From positions 248,001 through 312,000 of the forward strand of contig NZ_FWYF01000003.1 in assembly GCF_900176375.1 (NCBI RefSeq): DNA of 64,000 nt. Direction: 5' to 3'. The stretch's first letter is position 1; each line of letters starts with the position of its first letter. Position numbers and translations under genes: made by a program. This document shows, piece after piece, positions 24,149 to 33,500 of the stretch. This DNA comes from Reichenbachiella faecimaris. GTDB taxonomy: Bacteria; Bacteroidota; Bacteroidia; Cytophagales; Cyclobacteriaceae. The notes below the pieces were generated by a model. That model made no database searches. It was not told the DNA's origin and worked only from the letters and a program-made list of their open reading frames with translations.

Positions 24149-27100
24149 TTATTCAATTTGAATAAGAGGAAACTCTGCTACAACACTGGGCTTTTGGGTT
24201 GTTGGATGTTGCTTGCCATGTGTGAGCTCTTTGACACGTTCTGCCACGAAGTAATCAATTTCTCTGATGTTAACGATCCCGTCCTGATTCAAATCAGCTT
24301 TACCATCTTTCAAGCCATTGAGCAGAGCTAGCGTAAATGCACCATGACCCCATTCGGGTTTTTCATACGAATATTCCTTTCCTGTTGAGGCTGCCATGAT
24401 GACGACTCCATTCTCTTCAGTAGCTAACGTTCGAATAGCTTCCAACAGGTCTGTTTCTCCTCTACTTGCTAATAGATTGGTGCCGAGTTTACCGCTATGG
24501 CAAGCGTCAATGAATACCAGTACTTTGGATGGAAGGTTACCTAGTACGTCGGAGAAATCTAGCCAATCTACACCTGTAATTCGAATACGGTTGGGATCAC
24601 CGTCATATGGCAAAATGTAGAATCGCTCCTTTTGATTGATGCCATGTGATGCGATAAATATGAGTACAACGTCCTTCTGTGTCGCATTTTCTTCAAGCCA
24701 ATAAAAGGCATCTAGTATGTTGCTCCTAGTAGCTTGTTTATCTGTCAAAGTTTTATCAAATACATCTTTGAATAGCCTCCCCTTTTGACCCCGATAAAGC
24801 GATGATATTTCTAGTGCGTCTTTATCAGCATAACTAAGACTATAATTGGGATTGCTATGTTGAGAGACTCCTATGCTCAGAAGATACAGATTAGGTTTGT
24901 ACCGTTCCAAGCCTTGCTGTAGTTTCTCCGATCTTAATATACGTTCCTCTGAAATAGTAGACCCATGCTCATTTTCAACAAATATGTTGATCGTATTTTC
25001 CAGTAACAGAAGTTCCATTTCAAAGGACAACTGATAATTGGATTCACCTTGGTTGGTTATTTTTATTTGATCCCATCGGATAATCGTACGTCCATTGAGT
25101 AAAACTTTGGCATTGGTGACAGGAGAAGCAGATTGTACATTGGTCTTTAGGATAACAGCATTTTTCTGATACGTTGTGTCCTTGATCATTGGCGTAATCC
25201 ATTGTACACTTGGAGGCAGGTTATCGGTCACCTTCGCATTTTTGGAGAGCGGCACTATCGCGGTGCGATTGTAGAGTGTCATAGCTTGGTCGAACGACTC
25301 TTCTTCGGTTATTAACTTGATGAGGCTTGGTTTATAATACTCTTTTTTGAAATCATACAACGGATGGTATTCAGCGATTTGATTAACATTTTGATTGACA
25401 ACCCAGCCACCCAAACGCTCACCTCCAGCAGACGAAGCATAGTAACCTTCTTGTGTCCAACAGAGCCATTCATTGTCTTGTTCATAATAAGACAGTAGAG
25501 GAGGTAGAACTGGAGTGGCATTTAGGTACTCATAACTGGTTATGATTTCTTCTCCACGTTTTGCTTGAAGTTTGACTGCCTCCAGTGGATTCAAAAATTC
25601 CAATCGTGACAATCCTAAAAAACCGTAGTTATCCGAATCAAACAAACGATCGTTTATGCTATATAGCACGTCATTGTTGGTAAGATTTCCTTCATAATCT
25701 GAATGTACCTTAACTTTTAAGTTCGGATATATGAGGTCAAAATTTTTGAAATTTGTATTGATGTGTCCGGTTGAGTAATCCAGCCTCAGACTCATATTCC
25801 TTTTTTCTGAGAATTCATCATACAAATCAATTCTACCATTCAAATCTTGTGTTATAAATAAGGAAGACGATATTTCAGGGGAAGGTGCTATTCCTGTTAA
25901 GTTAAATTGGTAGCCTCCAAATTCTTTTAGTGGCAGTAAATATTCACTCTTTAAATTGGGCTGATATAGTAGAGTTTTTGCCTCCGTTGTATGAAAATGA
26001 GAGCTGAAAGTATGATTCATTGAAACTAATAAATTCCCACTATTTAGGAATGAAAAATTTTTGTTAGAATAAAATGGAGTCAGGCGAATTGTTTTGTCGT
26101 TAATGAGTAACATGTGCCATTCTTTTTTTTCGACTGTTACATCATTATGGGAAGTTTTTCTAAACGAAAATGCATCAGATATTATTGGGTTGGTAAAAAG
26201 TGAAAGTTCAGAAAAGGAAAAGCATTTACCTAAATCATCATATAATACAATCTTATTAGCTCCAAATGCAATTTCTGAATTTCCCTTTTTATTGTGTTGA
26301 TAAAAATTTTTGGAAGTTGAGTCCAATTGATCTTCAAGTTTCAAAGTTTGAAGCTTTCCTTCGCTTGTAACAAGTACTGTAGATTCATTTAAGAAACATA
26401 GCTGATCGAATGAAAAATCTATGCGATAATATTCTCTATTAGCAATATTCAAAAGTAATGCTTCTGAGGAAGTAGAATTTGAAAACCGAACAATAGCTAA
26501 GTTTTCTGATGGAGAAATAAAAAGATCAGAATATTGTGTAATTGAACTCTGATAAAGCTCTTTTATTTTCCCAGTTTTGTCAAAAATCTGAACTTTACCT
26601 TTTGGAGAGACAAACAGGAAGGAATTAGATTTATTTAGATAAACACCTGTTTGTGGGTTTTCTTTTATAGGGTGTTTAATCTTCTTAATATTAAATGGTG
26701 GTATGGTATTTCGATTAAATTCTATGCTGAAGTTAGAATTTCGAGTATGTTTAAACGTAGGATTCCCAAAGGTTAATATTTTACTATTCTTGTCGTAAAA
26801 AATAATACTGGAAACCTCATGATCATTTTCAATAGTACTCGGATTTTCTTTGAAGAATGGTTCTTTGGACTTAGTTGGAAGTGCCCAAAGTTTAAGTGGC
26901 TCCCGAAAACTATTGAGACCACTTGCAGTCAAAATATATCTTGAGTTGGGATCGAATCGTACTGTACCTAGCTCTTTCGAAAACCCTCCAAATGTGCCAA
27001 TGATTTTTGTAGTAGTGATATCCATCAGATTGACTACTGCTTGTCCCTCAGAATTTATTCGAGCAACAGCCAAGAGATTTGTTTTAGCATCAAAATCGGA

Positions 27101-27412
27101 GTCCAATAGTTTTCCTTTTTCGCCCGTTCCCATGTCGAACCATATTTTTTTTGTGAGTGTTTCACTTGCAATATCCCAAAAGCATATGCTTTTGTCGCGA
27201 CTCACTGTAATTGCGGTGGTTCGATCACTTGTTACATGGAACCTGAATACATCAGCATAGTGTCCTTTCGGGTTGTTCAGTACGAAGACCGGATCCGTTG
27301 GCTGTGCGAAAAGACTGGAGGAAAGTAAAAGTAAAGCAATGGATTTGAGAAAATGTAGTAGAAATAATCCAGCGGGCTCTATTTTTTTCGTTTTTTTAGC
27401 TAATAGTAACAT
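24149..27412 (-). CDS. Exported caspase-family protein with beta-propeller-like N-terminal region
   Basis: 1087 residues. A long signal peptide (hydrophobic LFLLHFLKSIALLLLSSSLFA, cleavage before QPTDP) indicates export. Residues 40-600 hold WD40-like blades, for example ITVSRDKSICFWDI and RYILTASGLNS. The C-terminal caspase-like (peptidase C14) domain has the catalytic dyad H923 in FIASHG and C971 in FIDACHSG. Near the end, LNQDGIVNIREIDYF resembles an EF-hand/dockerin-type calcium loop. It may be a periplasmic or surface protease with a protein-binding propeller. Export makes a cytoplasmic abortive-infection role unlikely. It stands alone, with no obvious operon partner. Confidence 0.82.
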   Translation of the reverse strand: MLLLAKKTKKIEPAGLFLLHFLKSIALLLLSSSLFAQPTDPVFVLNNPKGHYADVFRFHVTSDRTTAITVSRDKSICFWDIASETLTKKIWFDMGTGEKGKLLDSDFDAKTNLLAVARINSEGQAVVNLMDITTTKIIGTFGGFSKELGTVRFDPNSRYILTASGLNSFREPLKLWALPTKSKEPFFKENPSTIENDHEVSSIIFYDKNSKILTFGNPTFKHTRNSNFSIEFNRNTIPPFNIKKIKHPIKENPQTGVYLNKSNSFLFVSPKGKVQIFDKTGKIKELYQSSITQYSDLFISPSENLAIVRFSNSTSSEALLLNIANREYYRIDFSFDQLCFLNESTVLVTSEGKLQTLKLEDQLDSTSKNFYQHNKKGNSEIAFGANKIVLYDDLGKCFSFSELSLFTNPIISDAFSFRKTSHNDVTVEKKEWHMLLINDKTIRLTPFYSNKNFSFLNSGNLLVSMNHTFSSHFHTTEAKTLLYQPNLKSEYLLPLKEFGGYQFNLTGIAPSPEISSSLFITQDLNGRIDLYDEFSEKRNMSLRLDYSTGHINTNFKNFDLIYPNLKVKVHSDYEGNLTNNDVLYSINDRLFDSDNYGFLGLSRLEFLNPLEAVKLQAKRGEEIITSYEYLNATPVLPPLLSYYEQDNEWLCWTQEGYYASSAGGERLGGWVVNQNVNQIAEYHPLYDFKKEYYKPSLIKLITEEESFDQAMTLYNRTAIVPLSKNAKVTDNLPPSVQWITPMIKDTTYQKNAVILKTNVQSASPVTNAKVLLNGRTIIRWDQIKITNQGESNYQLSFEMELLLLENTINIFVENEHGSTISEERILRSEKLQQGLERYKPNLYLLSIGVSQHSNPNYSLSYADKDALEISSLYRGQKGRLFKDVFDKTLTDKQATRSNILDAFYWLEENATQKDVVLIFIASHGINQKERFYILPYDGDPNRIRITGVDWLDFSDVLGNLPSKVLVFIDACHSGKLGTNLLASRGETDLLEAIRTLATEENGVVIMAASTGKEYSYEKPEWGHGAFTLALLNGLKDGKADLNQDGIVNIREIDYFVAERVKELTHGKQHPTTQKPSVVAEFPLIQIE

Positions 27413-27440
27413 TCAAGTATATGAGATTTGGTCTAAATAT

Positions 27441-27457
27441 CTATCTTATAAAGATAG
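27441..27457. terminator. Short hairpin between LysE-like and caspase genes
   Basis: CTATCTT-ATA-AAGATAG is a perfect 7-bp stem 17 bases past the LysE stop. No T-run follows; it could be a weak terminator or part of the caspase gene's control region. Confidence 0.3.
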
Positions 27458-27474
27458 CACCAAATACAATTGAT

Positions 27475-28077
27475 CTAAGTAACAAAACTCCAAATCCCTA
27501 TCCCAATAAAGATTAGCCCAGGGACGCGATAGATCAGAAAGGTATTGCCTTGGGTAGCTGTAAACCTGGAACCCAAATGAATCACAGATATTAGCAAACA
27601 GAAGGTGCCAACTGAAACACCTGCTACATAAATCCAGAAATTTTGATGGGTGAGGGAGACTAAGCCCATGCTTTGCAAGTAAGCTGTCACCATCAGCCAA
27701 AAGGGAATGGCGAGCGGATTGGTCAGACTGAGCAGTATGCCTTTTTTGAAAGCGTTTCGTTTTTCTCCAATTGCTGTGGGATTCGATTGGTCTGGTTTTT
27801 TGAGCAGATTCAAAACTCCTAATAGGATCAGTACAGATCCTGAGATGACCTGAAAGTATTGCGAGACATTGGCATTTGCCGTCAAATAAATTTGAAAACG
27901 TACAGCAATGGCAGCGTATAGATATTCAGTAAGTGCGGCCGCTGTTGCAAATGCATAAGCTGCCTTGATGCGTTTTTCCAGCGCGTATTGTAAAATGGTG
28001 ATGTTGATACTGCCTGGTGGAATTGATCCAATAAAACTGAACAAAAATGCTACTCCAAAAAGAATCAATATACTCAT
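27475..28077 (-). CDS. LysE/RhtB-family exporter
   Basis: 200 residues with about six membrane segments. The N-terminal motif FIGSIPPGSINITILQYAL is typical of LysE-type amino-acid and metabolite exporters. Its start codon overlaps the stop of the ATP-grasp gene (ATGA), so exporter and ligase are produced together. The transported compound may be the product of that ligase (inference). Last gene of a three-gene operon. Confidence 0.8.
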   Translation of the reverse strand: MSILILFGVAFLFSFIGSIPPGSINITILQYALEKRIKAAYAFATAAALTEYLYAAIAVRFQIYLTANANVSQYFQVISGSVLILLGVLNLLKKPDQSNPTAIGEKRNAFKKGILLSLTNPLAIPFWLMVTAYLQSMGLVSLTHQNFWIYVAGVSVGTFCLLISVIHLGSRFTATQGNTFLIYRVPGLIFIGIGIWSFVT

Positions 28078-29183
28078 GAAACTTTCTGCTGATTATATTC
28101 CCTGATTTTCAAGATATCTTTCATGCCTTCACGAAAACTGTAATACGAAACTCCTCTTTTATGATTTATCATGCTGATATCTGCCAATACCTTCAGATGG
28201 TGAATGATGTCCTTATAGGCTTGAATCAATGAAAAACCAGGGTGGTAAATATGTGCAGGTTCGGCACCTGCACCATTCAGTTCCAGGATTTTGAAATGCT
28301 CACCCTTGTATAAATCCTCTACAGATCTGCATCTCAAATCGTATCTCCCAAAATAGAAACCGTCGACTTGGCTGCTGATCTTGTCCATTATCTTAATTAG
28401 CCTTTTATTGATCAAATGATTGCCATTGAGGAAAGTCGTACCTCGGGAGTGATTACCAATCGAGTTAATCTCCACTTTTTCTCCTTTAGCTGGGATTTGA
28501 TCCAGCTGTTTTGGATTTTTTGCTCGCAGGGTTTCTATGTGCATTTTGGATCGGGCATCATCTGCCATGAGTGATGCTATGTTGCGCTCGCCATCACCCA
28601 AGACACTGAGCATGTCTTTCATCACAATGGAGCTGACTGTGCCATGATCGCAATTCGGATAGCGATAATAGAATACACCCAATTCCACTTCATAAGAAAC
28701 ATATTCTTGTACCAAAAAATCTACTTGGATGCGATTCAGGTAGTTGGATAAATCATCTTTTGTTTTGATTAGCTCGACCATCCAGCCACGCTCTCCAATG
28801 TCTGGTTTGAGAATGAAAGGATAGTTTAGGCCTTCCAACTGTAGTCGGTCAAGAAAGCTTTCCTGATCTACAGAAGCATGTAGTTTATAGGTTTTAGGAA
28901 TATATTGCTTGGGAATGAGTTGGAATATTTTATCCTTAGACTCACCCAACATTCCCCCGAATTCGATGGTGGGATTGGAAGCTGTAAAAAAAAACAAGGA
29001 ACGGGTTTTTAGCGAAAGCCAAACCCAATAAAACATCACTGGAAAATAGAAAACAGAAAACGGCCAAAACTCCCACCTGAATATTTTTGCCCAAACTACA
29101 TGCGTGCTCAACTTATCATAAAGTGTCTTTTCCTGGGCGGGTTCTTGAATTTTCTCATCGGTTTCGACCGCAATATTCATCAT
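28074..29183 (-). CDS. ATP-grasp ligase-like protein with membrane-associated N-terminal segment
   Basis: 370 residues from ATG at 29183, 7 bases after the DinB stop. A hydrophobic aromatic stretch (FWPFSVFYFPVMFYWVWLSL, about residues 37-56) suggests membrane association. The ATP-grasp fold follows: nucleotide-binding strand YPFILKPDIGERGWMVELI, VQEYV, SVLGDGERN, and the metal site ILELNGAGAEPAH. Family members such as D-Ala-D-Ala ligase join a carboxylate to an amine using ATP. I recall this membrane-linked subfamily as uncharacterised. Coupled by overlap to a LysE-type exporter. Confidence 0.75.
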   Translation of the reverse strand: MMNIAVETDEKIQEPAQEKTLYDKLSTHVVWAKIFRWEFWPFSVFYFPVMFYWVWLSLKTRSLFFFTASNPTIEFGGMLGESKDKIFQLIPKQYIPKTYKLHASVDQESFLDRLQLEGLNYPFILKPDIGERGWMVELIKTKDDLSNYLNRIQVDFLVQEYVSYEVELGVFYYRYPNCDHGTVSSIVMKDMLSVLGDGERNIASLMADDARSKMHIETLRAKNPKQLDQIPAKGEKVEINSIGNHSRGTTFLNGNHLINKRLIKIMDKISSQVDGFYFGRYDLRCRSVEDLYKGEHFKILELNGAGAEPAHIYHPGFSLIQAYKDIIHHLKVLADISMINHKRGVSYYSFREGMKDILKIREYNQQKVS

Positions 29184-29190
29184 GATGATA

Positions 29191-29709
29191 TTAGGCGCTG
29201 GCTTGTTGGGATTGGCGAAATTTGATCGTCGAGCTGGCAACTCCGAAGTCTTTAGGCAGCTCTAATTCTGACTTGATTTCCTTCAAGCCAATCTTCATCA
29301 GCGCCATGTGATGAACGGCATGTTCTATATTGTAGATCAATTCGCGATATAAATTGCTTTCCACTTCATGTTTCTCATTTGAGGACAGATCGTACCCTTG
29401 GCGAACCAAGATGAGTGGTTGATTATCAACAATATTTGCAAATTCCACTTTTAGAGTTGAAATAGTACTTAGTGCTTCTAAAGTATTGCTCTCAAGAAAA
29501 ACATCTCGCTCTCTTTCGTCATAGTTGACCAATCCTAGTGGTCGTCCTGTCATCAGGCAAGTGAAAAATTCCAAAGTATGTCGCATGTGCTGACCGATAG
29601 AATTGTCGTGAAGAACAGAGAGTGTTTTGCTGTACTCGTCGTTGGTGAGATTTTCTAAAAGGTAGGTCAATTGATCTAAAATCCTCTGTGATGCTGGTTT
29701 TATATCCAT
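29191..29709 (-). CDS. DinB-fold protein (operon with ATP-grasp and LysE genes)
   Basis: 172 residues, a four-helix DinB/YfiT-like protein. Candidate metal ligands are histidines in SIGQHMRHTLEFF (about residue 40) and IEHAVHHMALMKIG (about residue 130). The superfamily includes thiol-dependent S-transferases, so a metal-dependent transferase or isomerase is possible; the DNA-damage name does not imply repair. It heads the operon with the ATP-grasp and LysE genes. Confidence 0.75.
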   Translation of the reverse strand: MDIKPASQRILDQLTYLLENLTNDEYSKTLSVLHDNSIGQHMRHTLEFFTCLMTGRPLGLVNYDERERDVFLESNTLEALSTISTLKVEFANIVDNQPLILVRQGYDLSSNEKHEVESNLYRELIYNIEHAVHHMALMKIGLKEIKSELELPKDFGVASSTIKFRQSQQASA

Positions 29710-29804
29710 TAAGTTGAGTCGTCTATATTAGCTTTGTTAAGATAATAAATAGTCCTGATTTTGAAGAACTCGTTTTTACCTAACTTCTATTAGCTGGCAA
29801 AAGT

Positions 29805-30287
29805 TCAGTTTACTAATCGCTTCACGGTTTCCCACACCAAATCGGATTCAAACCCTTTGTAAATGGCATGAACGGCCACCTTATTTCTTTTTTTGAATAA
29901 ATCAGTTTCTTTGACAGCATTTGCTTTCTTCAAGATTAGTTCTTCTAGGGTATGGATATAATCTTCTTCGTCAATTTCTTCCAATCCTTTTTTGACGCAG
30001 TAGGGTGATAGCTTGTGAGGTGCGAGGCCAATGAGTATTTTTTTGCGCCCCCACTTTTTGACTCGAAATTTTCCGCCTATATAAGCTTTAGCAAATCGCT
30101 CCTCATTGACAAAATTGTCCATAATCAAATCTGTCAAGACCTCTTCTACTTCATCAGGATACAGCCCCAGATCATAAAGTTTGTTTCGAACTTCTTTTTG
30201 AGATCGCTCTTGATATGCACAAAAATTAGCGGCTTTGAGTTTAGCTTCTTTTGGGGTGTGGCGTTTTGGTTTCTTTTTGTCCTCCAC
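29805..30287 (-). CDS. recX: RecX regulatory protein
   Basis: 160 residues if it starts at GTG 30287 (VEDKKKPKRHTP). The frame stays open upstream inside the LolE-like gene, but that part is only the other gene's shadow, and no ATG is available until residue 60. The three-helix repeat pattern of RecX is clear (FCAYQERSQKEVRNKLYDLG, VLTDLIMDNFVNEERFAKAYI, KKGLEEIDEEDY). RecX modulates RecA filaments. Start codon and 5' boundary are uncertain. Confidence 0.8.
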   Translation of the reverse strand: MEDKKKPKRHTPKEAKLKAANFCAYQERSQKEVRNKLYDLGLYPDEVEEVLTDLIMDNFVNEERFAKAYIGGKFRVKKWGRKKILIGLAPHKLSPYCVKKGLEEIDEEDYIHTLEELILKKANAVKETDLFKKRNKVAVHAIYKGFESDLVWETVKRLVN

Positions 30288-30301
30288 GATAATGGGCTGT
30301 T

Positions 30302-31522
30302 TTATACTCGCTGTATACCTTGGCGAGAAGCCATGATTGCTGGCTGTATGGAAGCGACAAAGGTGATGAAAATGATTGTAAATGCAGTAAACAGGAAATC
30401 TGTCCCGATAATTTCTACTGGATATGCCTGAGTCACAGAGGAGGCTACCCCCATGGAGACCAGGCCATAAGTTTGCTGCAGCCATGAAATCGAAAAACCT
30501 AAAACAAGGCCACTGCCAGCCCCAATAAAAGCAATGATGGCACCTTCCATTAAAAATATTTTCCGAATCAATTTTTTTGAAGCACCCATGGCAAATAGGC
30601 TGCTAATGTCTGGTTTCTTCTCAATGACTAGCATGGAGAGAGAGAAGAATATGTTGATAGAGGCAATGCCTACAATCATAGAAAAGATGATGAACACAAA
30701 TAGCTTTTCAATCTTCAGTACTTTGTACAAATCTGCGTGCTGCTGGTCGCTATTTAGTACCATGAAATCACGCCCCAGTTGCTCGGCAAGCCCCGCTTGA
30801 ATGGTCAGTAAATCTTTGTCTGGATCCACCATCAATTCAAGAGAAGTTCTCTTGTCTTTGTAGTCAAATAGTTTTTCGGTGAAAGCAAGCGGAACGAAAA
30901 CATAATTGTCGTCGTATTGCTGCTCTAGCGCAAAAACACCTCCTGGCATGATGTTGGCGCGATTGTAATGTTTGTATGGATCTAACGTGCCTGGCTTAGT
31001 GTTTTTGGGATAGAAAAACTGAAGGGCCAAAAAATCATTTCTCAATGAAACACCCAGGTTAAACTGAATACCTCTTCCGATAATCGCATACGAAGTATTG
31101 CCATCTTGAAATTTGAGTTCACCCTGGCGGATCGCATTTTCCATGCGACCTTGCGCAATGAAGTTGTCGCTCACCCCTTTAATCTTCACGATCATTTGCG
31201 CATCACTATAGCGTATCAGCGCATTGTCCTCTATGACCTCAGTAATGTCCAATATTCCATCTATGCTTATGATTTTGTCTTTTAAGTCAGTGGTATATAT
31301 AAACGATTTGCCCTCACTAGGCAGTACCTGAAGTGGTGCATCAAAAGTGCCATATATCGACCGTAGAAGGCCTTCCATGCCATTGAACACGGAAAGCACA
31401 ATGATTAGAGCAGCTGTCCCAATAGACACTACCAGCATAGAAATAATGGCGATGATATTGATAAAATTTTTCTTCTTCTTAGAGAAGAAATAGCGCTTCG
31501 ATATAAATAACGGGAGATTCAA
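30302..31522 (-). CDS. LolC/LolE-type ABC transporter permease
   Basis: 406 residues. It begins MNLPLFISKRYFFSKKKKNFINIIAIISM, a start I recall as usual for LolE-like proteins of the phylum, here from a TTG codon 3 bases after the rbfA stop. TM1 (about 21-45) is followed by a periplasmic domain and a C-terminal FtsX block of three membrane helices (ASKKLIRKIFLMEGAIIAFIGA). Homologues extract lipoproteins from the inner membrane together with LolD; no ATPase gene is adjacent. The order rbfA-lolE-recX suggests one transcript. Confidence 0.85.
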   Translation of the reverse strand: MNLPLFISKRYFFSKKKKNFINIIAIISMLVVSIGTAALIIVLSVFNGMEGLLRSIYGTFDAPLQVLPSEGKSFIYTTDLKDKIISIDGILDITEVIEDNALIRYSDAQMIVKIKGVSDNFIAQGRMENAIRQGELKFQDGNTSYAIIGRGIQFNLGVSLRNDFLALQFFYPKNTKPGTLDPYKHYNRANIMPGGVFALEQQYDDNYVFVPLAFTEKLFDYKDKRTSLELMVDPDKDLLTIQAGLAEQLGRDFMVLNSDQQHADLYKVLKIEKLFVFIIFSMIVGIASINIFFSLSMLVIEKKPDISSLFAMGASKKLIRKIFLMEGAIIAFIGAGSGLVLGFSISWLQQTYGLVSMGVASSVTQAYPVEIIGTDFLFTAFTIIFITFVASIQPAIMASRQGIQRV

Positions 31523-31525
31523 ATG

Positions 31526-31906
31526 TTAGTCTTCGCTTTCGTCTTCTTCCGGAGCTGGTGGAATATGAAGTCCTGACAAAAGGTCTTCAATTTTTTGTGC
31601 GTTTTCTTGCGTATCGTCTAGGTAAAAATTGAGGTCTGGTACCACTCGAACTTGCTTTCCTATTTTCAATCCAAGGGCTTTTCTAATTTCACTCTTTTTG
31701 GATTTTATTAATTCAAGAAAAGCGGGCTCGTCATCTACCATCATTAAACTTAAAAATATCTTGGCAAAACTAAGGTCTGGACTCACTTCCACATCCGTGA
31801 TTGTGATGAAGGCCTTGCCAAACCAATGTCTGGTATCTCTTTGGAATAATTCGCTCAGGTCTTTTTTTATTAACCCTGCATACTTCAGTTGTCTTGTACT
31901 ACTCAT
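31526..31906 (-). CDS. rbfA: Ribosome-binding factor A
   Basis: 126 residues from ATG at 31906 (MSSTRQLKYAGLI); a TTG at 31918 could add four residues. The KH-like fold is recognisable from LIKKDLSELFQRD, ITITDVEVSPDLSFAKIFLSL and IRKALGLKIGKQVRVVPDLNFYLDD. RbfA helps the last steps of 30S subunit maturation and cold adaptation. An acidic tail (PEEDESED) ends the protein. The LolE-like gene follows 3 bp later. Confidence 0.92.
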   Translation of the reverse strand: MSSTRQLKYAGLIKKDLSELFQRDTRHWFGKAFITITDVEVSPDLSFAKIFLSLMMVDDEPAFLELIKSKKSEIRKALGLKIGKQVRVVPDLNFYLDDTQENAQKIEDLLSGLHIPPAPEEDESED

Positions 31907-32029
31907 ATCTCTCGGCAAATATCCCGATTAATTTATATTATATTTTAATAAAACCTTATTTTCGTCGCCATTGAGTGATTCAATTTTTTATAAGCTAAGA
32001 ATCAAGTGTCTCGGACTGATTATAAAAAC

Positions 32030-32037
32030 TAACTTTG
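32030..32037 (+). promoter_or_regulatory. Candidate -7 promoter element upstream of the 32078 gene
   Basis: TAACTTTG fits TAnnTTTG and lies 40 bases before the TTG start. The -33 region is not convincing. Confidence 0.35.
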
Positions 32038-32077
32038 CCTGCTCATTAAATTTTTACCAAGTCAAATGCAATAATCC

Positions 32078-33493
32078 TTGCTTACATTTTTCAAAACCAA
32101 CGATCCATACCGTTTAATCGGCGTTTTTCTTTTGCTCCTAGTGATTCGGGTGCCCATATTTATTTCTGGGGTGTCTATGATTTTGCCAGAGCTTAAGTGG
32201 TTGCTGATCGGAGAGCGCTTAGGATCTGCAGATTACATTATGTATCAGGATGTTTGGGACTATACTGCGCCACTTTCTGTTTTTGTATATAAGTGGCTGT
32301 TTGTCTTTTTTGGAAAAACCCGTGTGCCCTATTTTATACTATCCATCATTCTCGTAGTCGTGCAGGCTGGTATTTTTAATAACGTAATGCTTCGCAATAA
32401 GGCTTATAACAGCAGTACATACGTGCCCGCATTGATCTATATGATCTTTATGAATGCCTTTTTTGATTTTCTCACCTTGTCTCCTGTCTTGATGAGTATG
32501 ACTTTTGTTTTGCTAGCCATGAACAATCTATTCAAGCGTATGGACAATCAAACCAAAGATGAGCTTTTCATATTTACAGGTGTTTACTTAGGGGTTGCGA
32601 CTTTATTTTATCTTCCTTCCATTTGGTTTTTTGTAGTTACTATTCTTTCATTGATACTTTATACAGGCTCTATTATTAGGCGAATGATGCTACTGATCTA
32701 TGGATTTGCGCTTGTTCTTGCTTTTGCTGGTTTGTATTTTTTCTGGTTCGACGATTTCTTAATTTTCCAGCACCACGTGTTTAAGTCACTTTGGGTTATT
32801 GATACGATTAAATACCTGAACTGGACAGAGCTGACTTTGGCTACGGCAGTACCACTTTTGATTTTCATTACCTCTATTTATAAAGTTCGGAAGCTTGGCA
32901 AGTACATCAATTTTCAGGAGAAGATTCAGCAGGTGATGCTCATGTTTTTCCTTTCGGGCTTTTTGGCATTGATGATGGCCAGAGAGGTTTCTACTTATCA
33001 GCTCATATTTTTTGTACCAACAGTAGCCTTTTTTGTTGTGCATTATTTACTGCTTATCAAACATTGGTTGATCGCAGAACTGAGTGTTGGGATCATAGTG
33101 ATTTTAATATTGTTTAATCACTTATTAATTTCCAAAAAATGGTTTCATGTGGATCAATTTGTTAGTTATGAACCTGTGATGATTGAAAAAAGTGTTTACG
33201 GTAAGCTGGTAAATGGTAAGAAAGTTTTGGTTTTGGGAGATGAGCTACACCATTATAAAAATGCGTCTCTGGCCACACCTTATCTCAATTGGCGACTGAG
33301 TCAGATTCAGTTGAAACATCTCAATTACTATGACAATAGCGCGGAAGTCTTTGTGAATTTTAGTGAAGACTTGCCAGAGGTGATCATTGATCAGGAAGAA
33401 TCCATGCCCGAATTGCTGGGAACTATGCCAACCATAGCCTCGCAATACATTCATCACGAGGGATATCCAGAAATTTATTTATTGAAGGAGTAG
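32078..33493 (+). CDS. Polytopic membrane protein, DUF6427-like
   Basis: 471 residues from a TTG start; the ATG at 32065 is out of frame and stops at once. The opening FFKTNDPYRLIGVFLLLLVIRVP is the conserved start of this family as I recall it, which supports the TTG. About eleven hydrophobic segments fill residues 10-345, followed by a soluble domain of roughly 120 residues (from about 350) containing KKVLVLGDELHHYKN. The layout resembles GT-C glycosyltransferases, but the acidic DxD-type motif is not clear. Function unknown; DUF6427 membership is from memory and tentative. Confidence 0.65.
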   Translation: MLTFFKTNDPYRLIGVFLLLLVIRVPIFISGVSMILPELKWLLIGERLGSADYIMYQDVWDYTAPLSVFVYKWLFVFFGKTRVPYFILSIILVVVQAGIFNNVMLRNKAYNSSTYVPALIYMIFMNAFFDFLTLSPVLMSMTFVLLAMNNLFKRMDNQTKDELFIFTGVYLGVATLFYLPSIWFFVVTILSLILYTGSIIRRMMLLIYGFALVLAFAGLYFFWFDDFLIFQHHVFKSLWVIDTIKYLNWTELTLATAVPLLIFITSIYKVRKLGKYINFQEKIQQVMLMFFLSGFLALMMAREVSTYQLIFFVPTVAFFVVHYLLLIKHWLIAELSVGIIVILILFNHLLISKKWFHVDQFVSYEPVMIEKSVYGKLVNGKKVLVLGDELHHYKNASLATPYLNWRLSQIQLKHLNYYDNSAEVFVNFSEDLPEVIIDQEESMPELLGTMPTIASQYIHHEGYPEIYLLKE

Positions 33494-33500
33494 TGCTGTA

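Noticed and set aside
24149-27412. Caspase-like protein as a cytoplasmic abortive-infection effector
   Set aside because: The clear signal peptide predicts export and there are no companion defence genes.
29191-29709. DNA-damage repair role for DinB-family proteins
   Set aside because: The family name comes from an induced gene in Bacillus; these proteins are helical metal-binding bundles, several of them exported here, and unrelated to DNA polymerase IV.
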